Source: Lutraria lutraria
Lineage: Eukaryota > Mollusca > Bivalvia > Venerida > Mactridae
Direction: 5' to 3'
DNA: 64,000 nt
NCBI GenBank assembly: GCA_964023205.1
Contig: OZ026842.1
Span: 10,447,407-10,511,406, forward strand
The position numbers and the translations under genes were made by a program. Shown here piece after piece: positions 35,523 through 50,500 of this stretch. The stretch's first letter is position 1; every line of letters starts with the position of its first letter. Under the pieces are notes generated by a model. That model was not told the origin of the DNA, made no database searches, and saw only the letters and a program-made list of their open reading frames with translations.

Positions 35523-38500
35523 TTACATAGGGGAGTATTTCACTAGCTTTCCAGACATCGTAACATCTTCTACGCTACATTCAAAGGACGGGTTTTCAAT
35601 ACCAGAATCAAAGTTGGGTTCATCCTTTCCTTGTTCGGGGAATGTAATTCTGTAAAATGTATCAACTTTGGAAGTTTCTTCCACAAGGCGATCGTGGGAG
35701 AAGTTTTGCCGAAATCTGTAAGACAATAATAAACGTTGGAGAGTAGATCTTAGTTTAAATTTACAGAACTTTTATGGCGAACGTGCTGAACGGTTGTGTC
35801 AAGCAGTTGTAAGCTGATCATGTAGGTCAGTTTATAAGCTAATTATCTGAATATTTTTCAGGACTAAGGTTGGAAACTACGCAAATACAAGACATTGTTA
35901 TTTATGAGACTGAACTCAATTCATTTAGATCGCTAAGTCATGAAAACACTAGTATGAGATTTATACGAACACAGTCTGAAAAATATGCCATACCTCAATA
36001 CCATTGAATTAGAGAAAGTAAAACTCAAGGTTGATTTTAGAATATACAAGTATACTGTGACCAGTAATTCTTATAGGGAATAAGACATCATTGACTTTCA
36101 AAACATAACAAGCTGCTTACTGATACGTCCACAGGGTCCTCACTAGACTTCAAAAGTTTAGGGTAAATAATCACCCATGGCTGATAATAATTTAAAGAGT
36201 CTCTAATTTGAAATTCCCTACTAATGTAATAGTTAATTTGACCCTTTAGTTCAAATTCTCAAAAGTCTAAATGTCATTGTAAGGGTCAAATGAAAGCCCC
36301 GATGTACATACTTTTTGTTGTAAATATAAACAGCGGCAAACACTACGACAAGAACTGCAACAATACCAAGTATTGACAATCCAATGGTGAGTGCTGGACC
36401 TCCATCTGAAATGACATACATAAAGTGTATTAGTTCAAGTATAACTTAGTAAAACAACACGCGGAGTTTATGGTATTTTAGTGCATAAAGAAACCCACAA
36501 TAAGATACATTTCAAACCAGCGATATGCGGTATTTATATATAAATGCTTTAAATTGTTTTTAGTCCGAAATTACTTTTGTCAACCACCAGAAATCTCGAA
36601 TTCGTTGAACAACTAGATATTTTTATTTTTCTTTGCTTCTATGTAGAGTTGTATACAATAGAAATGGTTTTGTCGTTACGTAAACATTTCTCTTAAGAAT
36701 TGCAGAAAGTTGATAAGTTACCTACATGACACTAAACGAAACTATAAGGTATCATTTAAATCATTTAATGCTGTTGGAGCTTAGTCCCTTAACTGTGGTG
36801 ATAAAATAGAATGGTCACTCATATGATTTTATGCAATAAAGCTACTAGATATTAGAAGAATACAACAATACCTCTTTCACTTTGAATGTGCTGAGCAGAC
36901 GGTTTCCCTGAAATGCATAACTCGGTAGTAAATAAACTATATAATCGGGTAGTATTTCTATATATGTTTTACTCAAGGTTCGGAATCATACAATATATCA
37001 CAGCTTTATGACTCAGTTAATGTTGTTTTATGATTCAGTGAGTGTTGTTTTAATCTCAGTGGCGTGAATGTTGTTATATGAATCATTTTGTGTTGCTTTA
37101 TGACTCAGTGAGTATTGTTTTCTGACTCAGAGATGTACTAGTATGTGAGCGTTGCTTAAAAGTGGACTGATTTAGCCTTGTTGGTTCGATAAAGAACCGG
37201 GTACTTAGTCAATACACAACTATGTCTTATTACATTTGACCCTTTGAAAATCTGTCTTTTTTGTTTTTACAAAATAAAGAAATCATAACCTTTAAAAAAT
37301 ATTTGTTAGTAAAAAAGACATTCAAATTTTACCTGCACCTTCCTTACATGTCGTTATTGAATTGTCTGCGCATGCGCACGTATAGCTCTTTTCCGAAATC
37401 GGCAAACATAATTCTCTACAGGGATTTTTCAAACATTTGCTGAATACTGTAAAAACAACAAATGTTGTATTAACTAACGAATTAAAACATTTCTGAAATA
37501 TTAACAAATCACATGTTTTCTTGTTAGATAAAAGTCCATATACAAGTCGCACCGAGGCAGTGCTTCAGTGGTTAGTGCGCTGAACTTGTAACTCGGGTAT
37601 TCGGGTTCAATTCCTGGCCGCGGCAAAGTATACCCTTCTATAAAAAAGTGACCAAAAATGTCGATTTTCTTCCATTTGCAGAGAAGTAGCCGGCGGCGTG
37701 TGGAAGGAAAAAATGGTACTGGTTAATATACAATCCATGAAAACCGGTTTGAATACCGTCCGCCGTACATATCTCAGTTAAATTTCGCCAAAAAGGCGTT
37801 AGAGTCATTGAAACAAAAACAAATTAATTCGATTTGAGTTTCAATTATTTTATTTAAATTAATTGAAAGCATTTGTATAGAGAACAAGATACCCACCAAT
37901 TCTAACATCAGATTTTTTATATCCTGCCAGTCCATTTAATCTCGAGAATCTAGATGGTCCTATAGGGGTCAGTTCACTGCCGTTCACACTCAGTTTGCTA
38001 ATATGCCTGTGAATAATATTGAACACGTAAAATATAGAATTAGAATTAGAGACAAATGACCAAATATAGTGTGGAGGGTTCGTTTGTTCTTGTTCGCATT
38101 ACATTAATATCTAAGGGAAGCAACTCGAACTGACTTTTGAAACCAAAATAAATTTTCCCACGGTCCTCAGACACATCTTTACATAATATCGTGTTTGTGA
38201 TTATAATCAGCTAAATAAATGTTTGACTTTTAGATAGGAATATAAGTAAGGATGTTAAATTTATGATTTGAGGCAGAAAAATAGGAAAATAAAGTCAGAA
38301 TCACATTTTGTGGTTTTTAATAAGGGAGATAATTTGAACGTAGTGGTATGGTAATTTGATGCAAAATTCTCCGTAATCTGAAAATATTTATTTCAATATT
38401 TCTTACATTCTTTGTCTTAGGATGATAATAAATGCATATTTATATAGAGTTATCTTCAAAAAGGCTATACAAACAGAAAAAATACCGAATTTCAGAATTT

Positions 38501-41500
38501 GAATTTGATCAATTTTTTTGAAAAACATTTCAGTAAAAAATGTTCTTTTCTTAAATATTTTTTTTCATTTTCTAATTATATACACATGCTGTTATATCCC
38601 GGCAAACGACCAACCGATAGAGTTACTCTAATATACCCCCTCCCTTTGCCGGGATATAACAGCATGTATAATTAGAAAATGAAACAAGAATATAAAATTA
38701 TGAAAAGAACAACTTTCACTGAAACGCTTTTAATATAAGTATTGTTCAAATTCATATTCTGAAATTCGATATTTTTTCTGTTTGTATAGCATTTTTAAAG
38801 ATAACACTTTATAAAAATGAAATTAATATCACCCTCAGACAAATAATCTTAGAAATATTGAAGAAATCATTTTCAGATTACGGCGACTTTTGCACCAAAT
38901 TACCATACCACTACGTTCAAATTATCTCCCTTATTAAAAACCACAAAATGAGATTCTGACTTTATTTTCCTGTTTTTCTGCCTGAAATCATTAATTTAAC
39001 ATTCTTACTTATATCCCTATCTAAAAGTCAAATTTTAATTTTGCTGATTATAATCACAAAATCGATATTATGTAAAGATGTGTCTGAGGACCGTGGGAAA
39101 ATTGATTTTTGATTCAAAAGTCAGTTCGAGTTGTTTCTCTTAGATATTAAGGTAATACTGGAATAGGAACAAGAATGACATTTTGTTCCAGATCTTACTA
39201 AACTTTCGAAGAAAATCATTTGATAATAATTGACGACTCAAAATGAATAAATGTATCAGGAAAATACTGCATGATCTTCATATTAGAATATGTTAGGCTA
39301 TAGCACACCGGATTATGCGGCAGAATGGGTATCCGGTAATCTGCGGTAAAAAGATACTCGGACCCCCTTAGATAGGTGCCTGTACATTATTAAGGGGACA
39401 AGCTACACCCCTGGCACGGAAGTAAAACACATCGAATTCCTCAGTTATAAGACAAACAGAAACTAGCACAATGGATAAATGTATTTAGCTTATGGGACTT
39501 AAACTGCTTTCGATGGCTGAGTTGAAACAATTGACCAAACGCCAGATTCTGACTGACAGGTCAAATCAACCAATCAGATCACAGAAGCTAAAAAGGATGG
39601 CCGTCAAAGTCAGGGCGTGATACCGTAACAAGAATCAAATGAATCACGCTCAATCTCGACCATTTTTGTGATCGAATATTTTGATTATTTCATAAAGCTG
39701 CTGACGTGTCAGACTTTCTTTTACTTACTTTCTAAACCAGTCTGTGACATACAGATAGTCATCAATCAAAGTAATTCCAAAATAATGTGCTTTAGGTTCC
39801 GTGTAGAATATCTTCTTTACACCAGTCTCCACATTTATTCTACCAATAACTTCATGGCGAGCATCCAGCCAGAACAAGTTCATTGCTGCAATAAGGATAA
39901 TGATGTTGACTTTTTCCGTGTATTGCAACATAGAACAGGAACCAGTGTATGTGAATGCGACATAATGCATCATTTAGGACAATGAAGCCAGGACTTAAGT
40001 TCTCTTTCCGTGTCTCTAACAGATTTATCGTAATAAATGCAGATTCTTTGGCTGTGTTCTATGAGAAAAGTTATGGGTTCTTTAGATAAAATATATGCTT
40101 ATGAATAACACGCTTAGGTAATAGTAATATAGATTTATACATAATAGTAGATTGGTGTATATAGTACTTCATTATACCCATACAGGCATACAATTATTTT
40201 AATTTGCGGACACATTCTATATAGAAAGCTAAACTGGTGATTTCCTCTGAAATAAAAGAAAACCATTCCTATATAAATATACATGTATTGAATTAGGCTA
40301 GGCATGTTTTCACATATACCAATAACCATAATGTCGGATAAAAACGCCATAATTATGCTATCTGGGTTAGTAAAATTACATGACTTATATATAAATGCGA
40401 AAAAAAGTGTTATTTCTCTAATCAATCAAAACCGAACATACTAAAAAAATTATGAGCACCATGATATTTACAAAGACAATCATGGGACTCACTTTTTACA
40501 TCTAGGGTTATGCCGTTGGGCCAGGAATCATTCTGAAGTTTCAATACAAGAGATCTACCACTTCCATCCATAGCAGCACTCTCAATCTTTGGTTCTTTTC
40601 CCCAATCAGTCCAATAGATTCTCCTGAAACAATAGAATTACATAAGTTGTATATCAGTATGGTTTTTAAATATAGTAACTTCGCCAAACTTGTGTTCAGT
40701 TATTTGGCGTCGAATGTACCAAGCCTTCACTATTTGCTGATACTTCATACATGAACCATCAGACAATTTGATCATAACCAACAGCATCATTGTGTTCATC
40801 GTCATAACCATCGTCATCGTCGTCCTCCTACTCACCACAATCATGATCATCTTCTTCTTTCACTTCTTCCTCTTCACCTTCATTATCTTCATCTTCTTTA
40901 TCTGCATCTTCTTCATAATCTTCATCTTTATTACTACATGGAATGGTTGTTTTGGTTGTGGCAGTGACATACACAGACAGAAACCACAACAACAACATGA
41001 ATTGAGCGAGCAGCATGGTATACAATACAAGTTAACAACAGCTTATACAACACACATAGATTTGAGGACATACAATGATTGTAATACTGACTGTAAACAA
41101 TGGAGAGATCTCTATAAACGAATAAATAAAATATGGAACGTCAAGAATACAAATAAAAGACCTACCCTCTCTCAGGATGTGCTATGATATCCCGAGGTTC
41201 ATCTAAGTCTTCATCTATAATAGTTTTATACATATCCGGATTCTTCAGAGATACTACAACAATGATATCTTGATCCGTACAAGTGTAAAATAACAATTGA
41301 TTTATGTTATCCACAGCTAATCCATCAGATATCGATTCTAGAAATAGTAAAAGTAGAAAAACTGTCAACAATGTTCACACTTAGAAGACGTGTCTTTTTG
41401 GCTGGAGCTCAACCAGACTGCTAGTTCACCAAGCGAAGTTACAAAATTTAGTACTATACATTTTTGTATTCCCAAAACTAAGCATAAAACCAGATTAACA

Positions 41501-44500
41501 GATTGTTGTTCATGTAATTAAAAACGCTGTCTAGAATATCGTCGATCAAGTTGTATGTTCAATGTATACTTGGATTTTTTTAAAGTTCATAATTAAATAG
41601 CATTTAATGAATCATGTTTATGTTAATAACATTAGGCTATTTTCGATCATAAATGCCTAACTTAGAACCACACGCATTAATGTTTGTTAGATTCAAGGCG
41701 CCATGTACTTGTAAGATAATAATTATTAACAGTTTGACTTGAATCGTAAAATTTTAGAATTTATTTCTAAAAACAGTCAGTGTCTATACCATTTGGAAGT
41801 ATTCTGAAAATGTTTTCCTCCGCTCCATCAAGATTGGCGCTCATGATCACGTGTTCTTGGTTATCAGTCCAGTACAATGTATTTGTATATTGGTTCACAT
41901 CAATAGCAACACCCTTGTAGTAGTTCTTTAATGGTATAGCATTTACATCTCCAGTATCTATGGAAACTTGAAATATCTGTTTCTGGTAGGAGTCCACAGT
42001 CACGAGGTAATTGTCTGTTTTCACAGCTTCAATGTACAAAAAACTCATAAGAATTCAGCAATATCTTAAGATTTCAAATTGGCACGTTTTGTTCAAATAC
42101 ATTTTACTCCATAAGGCACAACAGACATAACGTCAGAGGAATTTTGTTATCCTATCAAATTTACACAGAAAATATAATGCCAAACATATTTAAAGTAATC
42201 ACTTCATTGTGAGACACTGCTGAACGCATTGTCAATATTTGGGCACAAGAAATGTTTACTGGTGGATCTTTAGCTGTTTTCTGTTCCATATGAGATTAGT
42301 CAGTACAATGTTTTCAAAACATGAACATAAGCACAAGTGTAAAGTAGAAATGCAAAATATTCCATTACACTTCAACTAGGATCGAATAAGGTAAAAAATG
42401 CAAACATTTTTATTTTATAGACAAATGGTCAAATACAAAAATACCAGTCTAAAAATAGAAAATTATAAAATACAGGTATGGTATTATTGCAAACATAGAA
42501 AATAATACATGTCGCTTTTCTGTGTGGTCATTACCAATCTCAATCATTTCCCATTAGGCTCAATATGCATTGCCGTCGGGGACCATCAATCGCATTAAAT
42601 GGTCAGCCTCACTACTTACTTGTAGAGCAAGTTCGTAGATCTTCGTCTAAACTGTACCCCACTCCACATGAACATATTTTATAATCTGAGGCTGTAGGGA
42701 TACATAAATGATCGCAATGGTCGTAGTATGGGCTACAAGCACCTGAATAGAAAAATAAAAATAAACACCGCAGTCTTTAACAAAGGTGTTTTTTTGGCAC
42801 AATTTACGTTTACCCTGAAGCAAATCTATCATTTAGGTTTAGATAAAACTACAATGAAACATGGTTACAATAGAACATGGTTACAATGATGTCGCCCTTG
42901 TCAAGTCCTTTGTATTTAAATGCAAATCAGTGCTTCAGAGTTAGCTTCTTCCATGTTCAGCCATACTTTTCTCCCTTATAGTTAGTTGGTATCGGTCTCT
43001 AACGCAGAATTAACATTACTTACTTGTCATGTCTGGTTGAAAAGCTAAATCAAAGGTAATCAGGTCTGAAGCTATACCAGCGTGCGGATGTAGTATACCA
43101 CGTACTTTCTCTAAGTTATCAAGTCTTGCAGCGTGTATGCCATTCTTCAAATCATGTTTGTCTGTCCATAATATATAATCCTAGAGAAGCAATAATTGAT
43201 CATTAATTATATATTCAATAAAAATATAAAAAGTGCAACCATGCACGTGTCGCACTTCTAAATAAGTACACAAATGTTCTTTACTTAGAGTACTTACTAA
43301 CAATAATTCCAAGTTTTATACTTGTAGCTTTTACTTAGTATACTTAATAACAATTATTCCAAGTTTCATACATGCATCTTTTCCTAAGTACTTACTTAAC
43401 AATAATTCCAAGTTTTATGCTTGTAGCTTTTTCTTAGTACTTATACTTAACAATAATTCCAAGTTGTATGCATATATCTTTTTCTAAGTAAATAACAAAA
43501 ATTCAGAGTTTTATATTTTTATGAGCACTTACTTACCAATGATTGTCATCAAGCGCCATAAGATAATACATGCAATCATCGTGTTTATGTGATATATTAC
43601 CTGATATAAGCTAAGTCCAAAGAATGTGGTCTCCTCGGCAAAGTTGTCTAGTAAAATATCAGTAACGTAAGTCTTGAGGTTTACAAACCGAATAGAATAA
43701 AGTTCTGAATCAGCCCAGTATAACCTGTAATATCACAAAAAGCAACAATAACATATACATGTTAAAAGAATTAAATATACAACAAAAGTCATGTAATGTA
43801 CACCAATAATAAAATAACTAAAAAAAGGGAAAATCTCTTTTCTTATTTCCAACGAGGTCCCTAATTTCATTGTGGGCCCTGTAACGACGTCTGAAATGCA
43901 TATCATAATAAATAACCCAGTTATAATAGTTACTTAATGATATATAATCAGAACGTTTTTGGGTTCGTATCGCAATGGCCGACTACTACACTACAATTGC
44001 CGACTACTGCACTACTATTTCCCATTAAAACAACGAATTGCCGACTTCTTCACTTCAATATCTCATTAAAACAATCTATTGTCGACTATTGCACTACAAT
44101 TTCCCATTAAAACAACGAATTGCCGACTTCTACACTTCAATGTCCCATTAAAACAATCAATTGCCGACTACTACACTTCAATGTCCCATTAAAACAACCA
44201 ATTGCCGACTCCTGCACTACAATTTCCCATTAAAACAATCAATTGCCGACTACTACACTTCAATGTCCCATTAAAACAACTTATTGCCGACTACTGCACT
44301 ACAATTTCCCATTAAACAACCAACCGAATTAAGTAATTTGTCGACGCATATCTATATTTTTTTATATTAGAAATGCACTGTAGTTCGAATAATATTGCAA
44401 AATTAATGAGTGTTTGGTAACTTACTTGTCATTTTCGTAATCTAAGAACAAATGATTCGGCATTCCTACACTTGTTTCATTCACCAATTGATTCTTGTTT

Positions 44501-47500
44501 GAACCATCCATAGCAGCAGAAAATATCATCTTTGTGTTACCTTGCTCTGTCCAATACATAGTCCTGAAATAATAATACAAGACACAATGTACGTACAGTC
44601 AAACATGTGTTAGCGACCACCTCCGAATATATGCCGCCCTGTGAACATAGATCATTCTTTTAAAAATCGTCATTAATTATTTACAACAGAATGAGGTTCG
44701 AATAAAAGCTACTGGTCAATAAAGGCCACATTATGTCTTTCCCTAGGGTGACCTTTGTTCACAGATTTTACTCACAGTATTTGTGAACTAACTAAACTCT
44801 CAGAGAATACAGACTGGGTTAAGTTGATGAATGTCAGAACTGAACAACACCATACACAAGGAATGGCAAATATCAATTTAAGTATAAACACAATAGAATG
44901 ACTACTTATAATTAATGAACTCGGCTATTTCAGCCAGATATCAATTAATTTATTTTTTGAGTTACAATAAATTGTGTCATATTCATACGAACACGTCATT
45001 TTAATCTCATGTATTATTTATTTGCAAGATATGATAGTAAATGTATTTACCCTAATTTAGGATGGACAACTATGCCAAGTGGTTGATCAAGGTTTTCAAG
45101 CAGGACGGTTGGATGCATGCCATTCTTTTTAGCCATTGATATATGATTATAAGTCCTATCCGTCCAGAATATATTACCAGCAACCCAATCGAGAGCCATC
45201 CCTGGAAAACGAAGACAGTGAAACTATTATATATGCACATGAAAATATTGCTAATCTACTGCCTTCGTTAACAATTCTATTTTGTGCGATTTCCATTAAT
45301 TACACCTTTGCTTGCCAAATGGCTTGGTTTATAAATTGACATTTGATATTAAGATATGTATTGCCATATATCATATTGTATTTGAAGACTTGTTAAATTT
45401 AAAGTGAAATCACTGATAGATGGTCGAGGGCTCGAGCCAAGCTACCAATCATGTCTCTTTATGTGAAAAAGTAGGCAGTTGCTTACGGATAATGTGAGTC
45501 TAGAACTGGTTCTTCTCAGAAACGATGGTTAGGTGAAATGTGCGCCTTATAGGACCCTAACTGTTGAAAAGGGGCGTAAAACTCAAACAAACAAATGAAA
45601 GTGAAATGTTAATGATGTTTGAATATGAAGGGAAAAGGGATGATAACTACGTTGTGACCGTGTGATTTCAGTACTTACCTTGAACATCTCCTACACCTTT
45701 AATGATAGATGTCCCGGTACTGTTCACTTCTAGTCCTATCCTTCCGATGCTTTTAGTTTTATTTTCTGTGTAATACAGCATGTGCTCTTTGGCGTCAAAT
45801 GTGAGACCAAAATGGCCACGCCCTCTTTGAAAGAAACATTGTGACTCAAGAGACACGTTATACAAAGACATGTCGGCCATGTTTGCCGGATACTGACATA
45901 TAGCGTCACCTATAGCGTATATGTGGCTCGGCATGACAAACTTTTTACCCGCTGAAATACAAAATACGTGCATAAAGTAAAATAGCATGTTATATTTAAT
46001 TAGTCTGCTTGGTAACAAACTAAAATGCAATACATCATCGTATGTATGAATTTTCGCCAATGACGTAATTCAGTCTTTATTTAATTGCATGTTTCTTTCA
46101 GAACTTCTGATCGTATTTTGGGGAAAATGATTAAAAATACTTGAAGAACCCCGGTTTCATTCCCAGTACCATAATACAATACAATCCACCATAAAGTAGT
46201 CCTGGTAACAAACCAATGAACAGAACATTTTCGAGTCAGCTAACTGTGGGTGTATTTTTTTGCTAAATAATTAGAATTTCAGTCAAAACACCCAGTACGT
46301 TGTATAACACGGGAGTAAAACGGGATCATGTAAAGAGCTGAGAACAAAAACTTCGATACTTACGTATACAAGTTAGTTGATCAGTTCCATTCAATGCATA
46401 GCCATCCCCACATCGGCATATTGGTCCCGTAAGAGGGTCGTTTACACATATCTGTTGACATCCTTTAGCATCACAATCCGCTGTAACAAACAATACAATA
46501 CATTACAGTTAGCGTCACGGCGTCACACTACATAAACAATACATTACAGTTAGCGTCACGGCGTCACACTACATAAACAATACATTACAGTTAGCGTCAC
46601 GGCGTCACACTACATAAACAATACATTACAGTTAGCGTCACGGCGTTACACTACATAAACAATACATTACAGTTAGCGTCACGGCGTCACACTACATAAA
46701 CAATACATTACAGTTAGCGTCACGGCGTCACACTACATAAACAATACATTACAGTTAGCGTCACGGCGTCACACTACATAAACAATACATTACAGTTAGC
46801 GTCACGGCGTCACACTACATAAACAATACATTACAGTTAGTGTCACGGCGTCACACTACATAAACAATACATTACATTTAGCGTCACGGCGTCACACTAC
46901 ATAAACAATACATTACAGTTATCGTCACGGCGTCACACTACATAAACAATACATTACATTTAGCGTCACGGCGTCACACTACATAAACAATACATTACAG
47001 TTAGCGTCACGGCGTCACACTACATAAACAATACATTACATTTAGCGTCACACTGCGCTGTCAGACAGACACAATACTATTCATTATATTACAGATAGCG
47101 TCAATTCACAGATAAAAGGGTTCCAGAGTACGTCTTCGCCAGTCTAACGATTTCATGTCGCATGTTGCACTCTATACTGTACAAAACTTGTTCTTAGTGC
47201 AATAAAAATATTGTTACGTTCTTAAAACATTTTCTAACCATTAGCGTTGAAGACAGTTTAACATCATAATGCCATCCGTAAATCGATTAATTAAAAAATT
47301 AATTAATAATTATTGTTATATAATTGTTGATCGTAAAATAACCGTACAGCTCTACGATAACTTACAGGAATTTCCAGTCTGTACGGAATCGTCATACATA
47401 ATGATATCATCCGGTATGTATCCGAGCTGATAGTTTACATAATTCGTCTGTAGTTTCTTGTCATGAACTCTTAGTTGTCCCCGCATCTGCTCTGTGACGA

Positions 47501-50500
47501 ACAAATATTTCTGAAGAATTAGAAAAATAGTTGAATGATTAATTAATATGATTATATTTAGTTCATTCATGGTAAATATCAAAGGATTTCAATTTATTTG
47601 AATATGATATCAGAATCAACAATCAGACTAGTACACAGGACTTGCAGTACAAAACAAGCTAGACTTAAGAATTATCGTTAAAACTCCCATTATTCTCTTA
47701 ACCTTCCTGAGCAAGATACTGTAAAACCCCTTAAAACCGGACCGCTTCAGGGCTGGGCCAAAAGTCCGGTTTTCTGAGAGTCCGATTTCAGGGATTTTAC
47801 TGCATGTGTTAAGTAATACATGAACACTTAAGTTAACATACCCCGAATAAAGCGATGCCTGATAAGATCGTGCCGGACTCGTAACTGACCACTCTTCTGT
47901 TGTTGCCCAAGAAGTCTGAGCTTTCAATCGTGTCCTTCTTGCTATCTACCCAGTACAGTGTATTCTCCGAGAAATCGATGGTTATGCCACGTGGATGTTG
48001 TATGTCTGTTGTAACTATCTGTATACGATTTCCTCCGAGCAAATCTGAACATTCTATTTTAGATCGGATCCCACTGTCCGTCCAGAAGATGTTTCTAGAA
48101 TTAATTAATATACACCTTGATCAGCCTTCATATAAAAGAACTCACGTGTGTGACAACGACGGTTTAGTATTTCTATTCAATAAAGTACAACCTCTCCAAA
48201 TCAACACCCTTTGTGAGAAGCAAAATTATGTTGTTGTTGAGAGGTTGTTGCTCTAGAGAGGTTTAACTAATAGTTAGGTTGTGCAGTGGGAAAAATCATG
48301 TTGTTGTTGCAGTGAGGTTGTTGCTCAAGAGAGGGCAGCTCTGGAGAGGTTGTACTGTATTATTTAATCCTTCTTAGAAAGGGCCAGTCACTTAAGGACT
48401 TGTTTTCAACAACTTATTGAGGAAAAAAGTTGTGCATTCTTTAAAAAGAAAACCCTGATCTCTTACTAAGTGTATATACTAAGTAGGGTGAATCATAAAT
48501 TGATTATAAAGTTAATAATTAGATCATTAATCTACACTCCTTTAGCATCGGGTGTTTATTTCCAGAGTTTCATAATGCGGAAAAATATACTGAAAGCGCA
48601 ATAGGAGCCCTGTAAGTGTAACTTTGTTTAAAATGCTAGAAGTCTAGCTAACGTTGGAGTCTTTAAAACAATGAATATTGTCTTCACAATCCATATAGTT
48701 TGTGTCAGAAATGATGTTTTTCTTAGGTATACAATGTACATGTAAAGTCAAACTCGTGAAACTATGCTACTCTAGGTAGATACTAAATTTGGTCTTTATT
48801 GACAGATGGGCGGCAGATTTACACCATTCAGTGTAGATTATATTGTGAAACCTCTCCACAGCGGCCCTCTCTTGAACAACAACCTACCTTCAACAACAGC
48901 ATGATTCTTCCCATTATTACAATTAATTATTAATTTAACCTCTCTAGAGCTACAACCTCTCGACAACAACATAATATCGCTTCTGCCAATAGATTTTGCT
49001 TTGGAGAAGTTGCGCTGTACTGCAAAAGCTTTAGAATAAGGACATAATACAACAATAATAAAAACTCACCCTTTCTGTGGATGTATCGCTATACCGTGAG
49101 GATTAGACAGATCTGTCTTTACTACAATCTTGTAGACTTGTTCCTGGGAGTTCAACGGCGCCATAATGATCCAGTTGTACAAGGAATCAGTCCAATAAAT
49201 GTTGTTAGAGACCCAGTCTACAGCAAGACCTTCAGCCATGGACGAAGTTCCGGTGAATATCGTCTCCGTCTCAGTCGTGCCATTAAGTTTGAGTCCCTAG
49301 TAAATGAAATAATTATAGATAGAGTCACCTGTGATCAAAGGTCACCCTTAGGAAAGACATAATATGACCTTTATTGTCAGGTTGCCATTATTCAGACGTC
49401 ATTCTGTTCTGAATAATCAGTGTCAGTTATTAATAGAATGTCCTTTATTCACGGGTGAGACTTAATGTGGCTTTTACTGACAGGTGTCCTTTATGCGGAT
49501 GCCATTATGTTCTAAATAATCAATGATGTTTTTTGATAAAGTGTGGCCCTTTTTCACGGATGGCCTTTATTCGAAGGTGGTCGCCAACCCAGGTTTGTCT
49601 GTAAATGCAATTAAAACTGATGTAACTGTAACGTGTACCTGAATTTTCTTGTTGCTCGATTCTGACCAGTACAATGTTTGAGTGACATAGTTAAAGGCGA
49701 GTGCTTTGAATCTCCATCCTTGATGTGGAGCGCTGTAATAATGAAACACTCGTAGTACCAGAAGAAATATGATACCAAACACTTGGCTTATATAAAATCT
49801 CCATCTTTTATCCACAATCTTCTTGAACTTTATACATGTGTATTGTTTTAGCTTACATAAATTACACTAAGAAAACGTCGACATTACAGCAATCACTCAT
49901 TATGTTCAACAATATATTATAATATATATATAATTTACAAATATTGATTGTGGAACTTAACCAATCTGTGGCATATAATGATATAAGGCGTAAACAGAAT
50001 GTTTGTCTTTGGTTACCTGACCTACTCTAACTTTTCCCTAAGACCCTAGACTTTGTATTCGGTCAAAGGGATGGTACATCCACTGTCGTACTTTTACACT
50101 TACAAGAATTAAATGTGTTCTAACACAAAAATCCCGACCTACTCTCTCTCTCTCTATTTCAATGGGCATGTTACCGGAAAGAAACAATGTTACACGTTTC
50201 TTACGCGATATATGCTCCAATGGTAGTAGAAACTAATTATTTGTTAGAAAAAACATGCGCGGTCAGTTACTACATACATACATGTATATATTGTTGTAGC
50301 TTACTATAAGGTTTTGAAACATAAATCACAAGCATTAGAATCATAACGAGTTAATATTTTTAACCTTCGTCAAACTGTCAAAGATTTTCACTACATATTT
50401 TTCATAATATACACATGTAATATGACCATTTATATAAGAGTTAGGTCGTAAAAGACCATATCCCACTTACAGCATTAATTGTTTATACATGTACTGCAGT

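Noticed and set aside
37560..37625. tRNA-like sequence as a tRNA gene
   Set aside because: It is the head of a SINE also found at 19205-19480; the 3' end continues into the SINE body.
40768..41187. 139-codon plus-strand ORF rich in Ile/Phe
   Set aside because: It is antisense to the receptor, runs over a pyrimidine-rich low-complexity intron, and has no domain.
46481..47050. Regular repeats resembling a CRISPR array
   Set aside because: Units are contiguous 41-bp copies with no variable spacers, in a eukaryotic intron.
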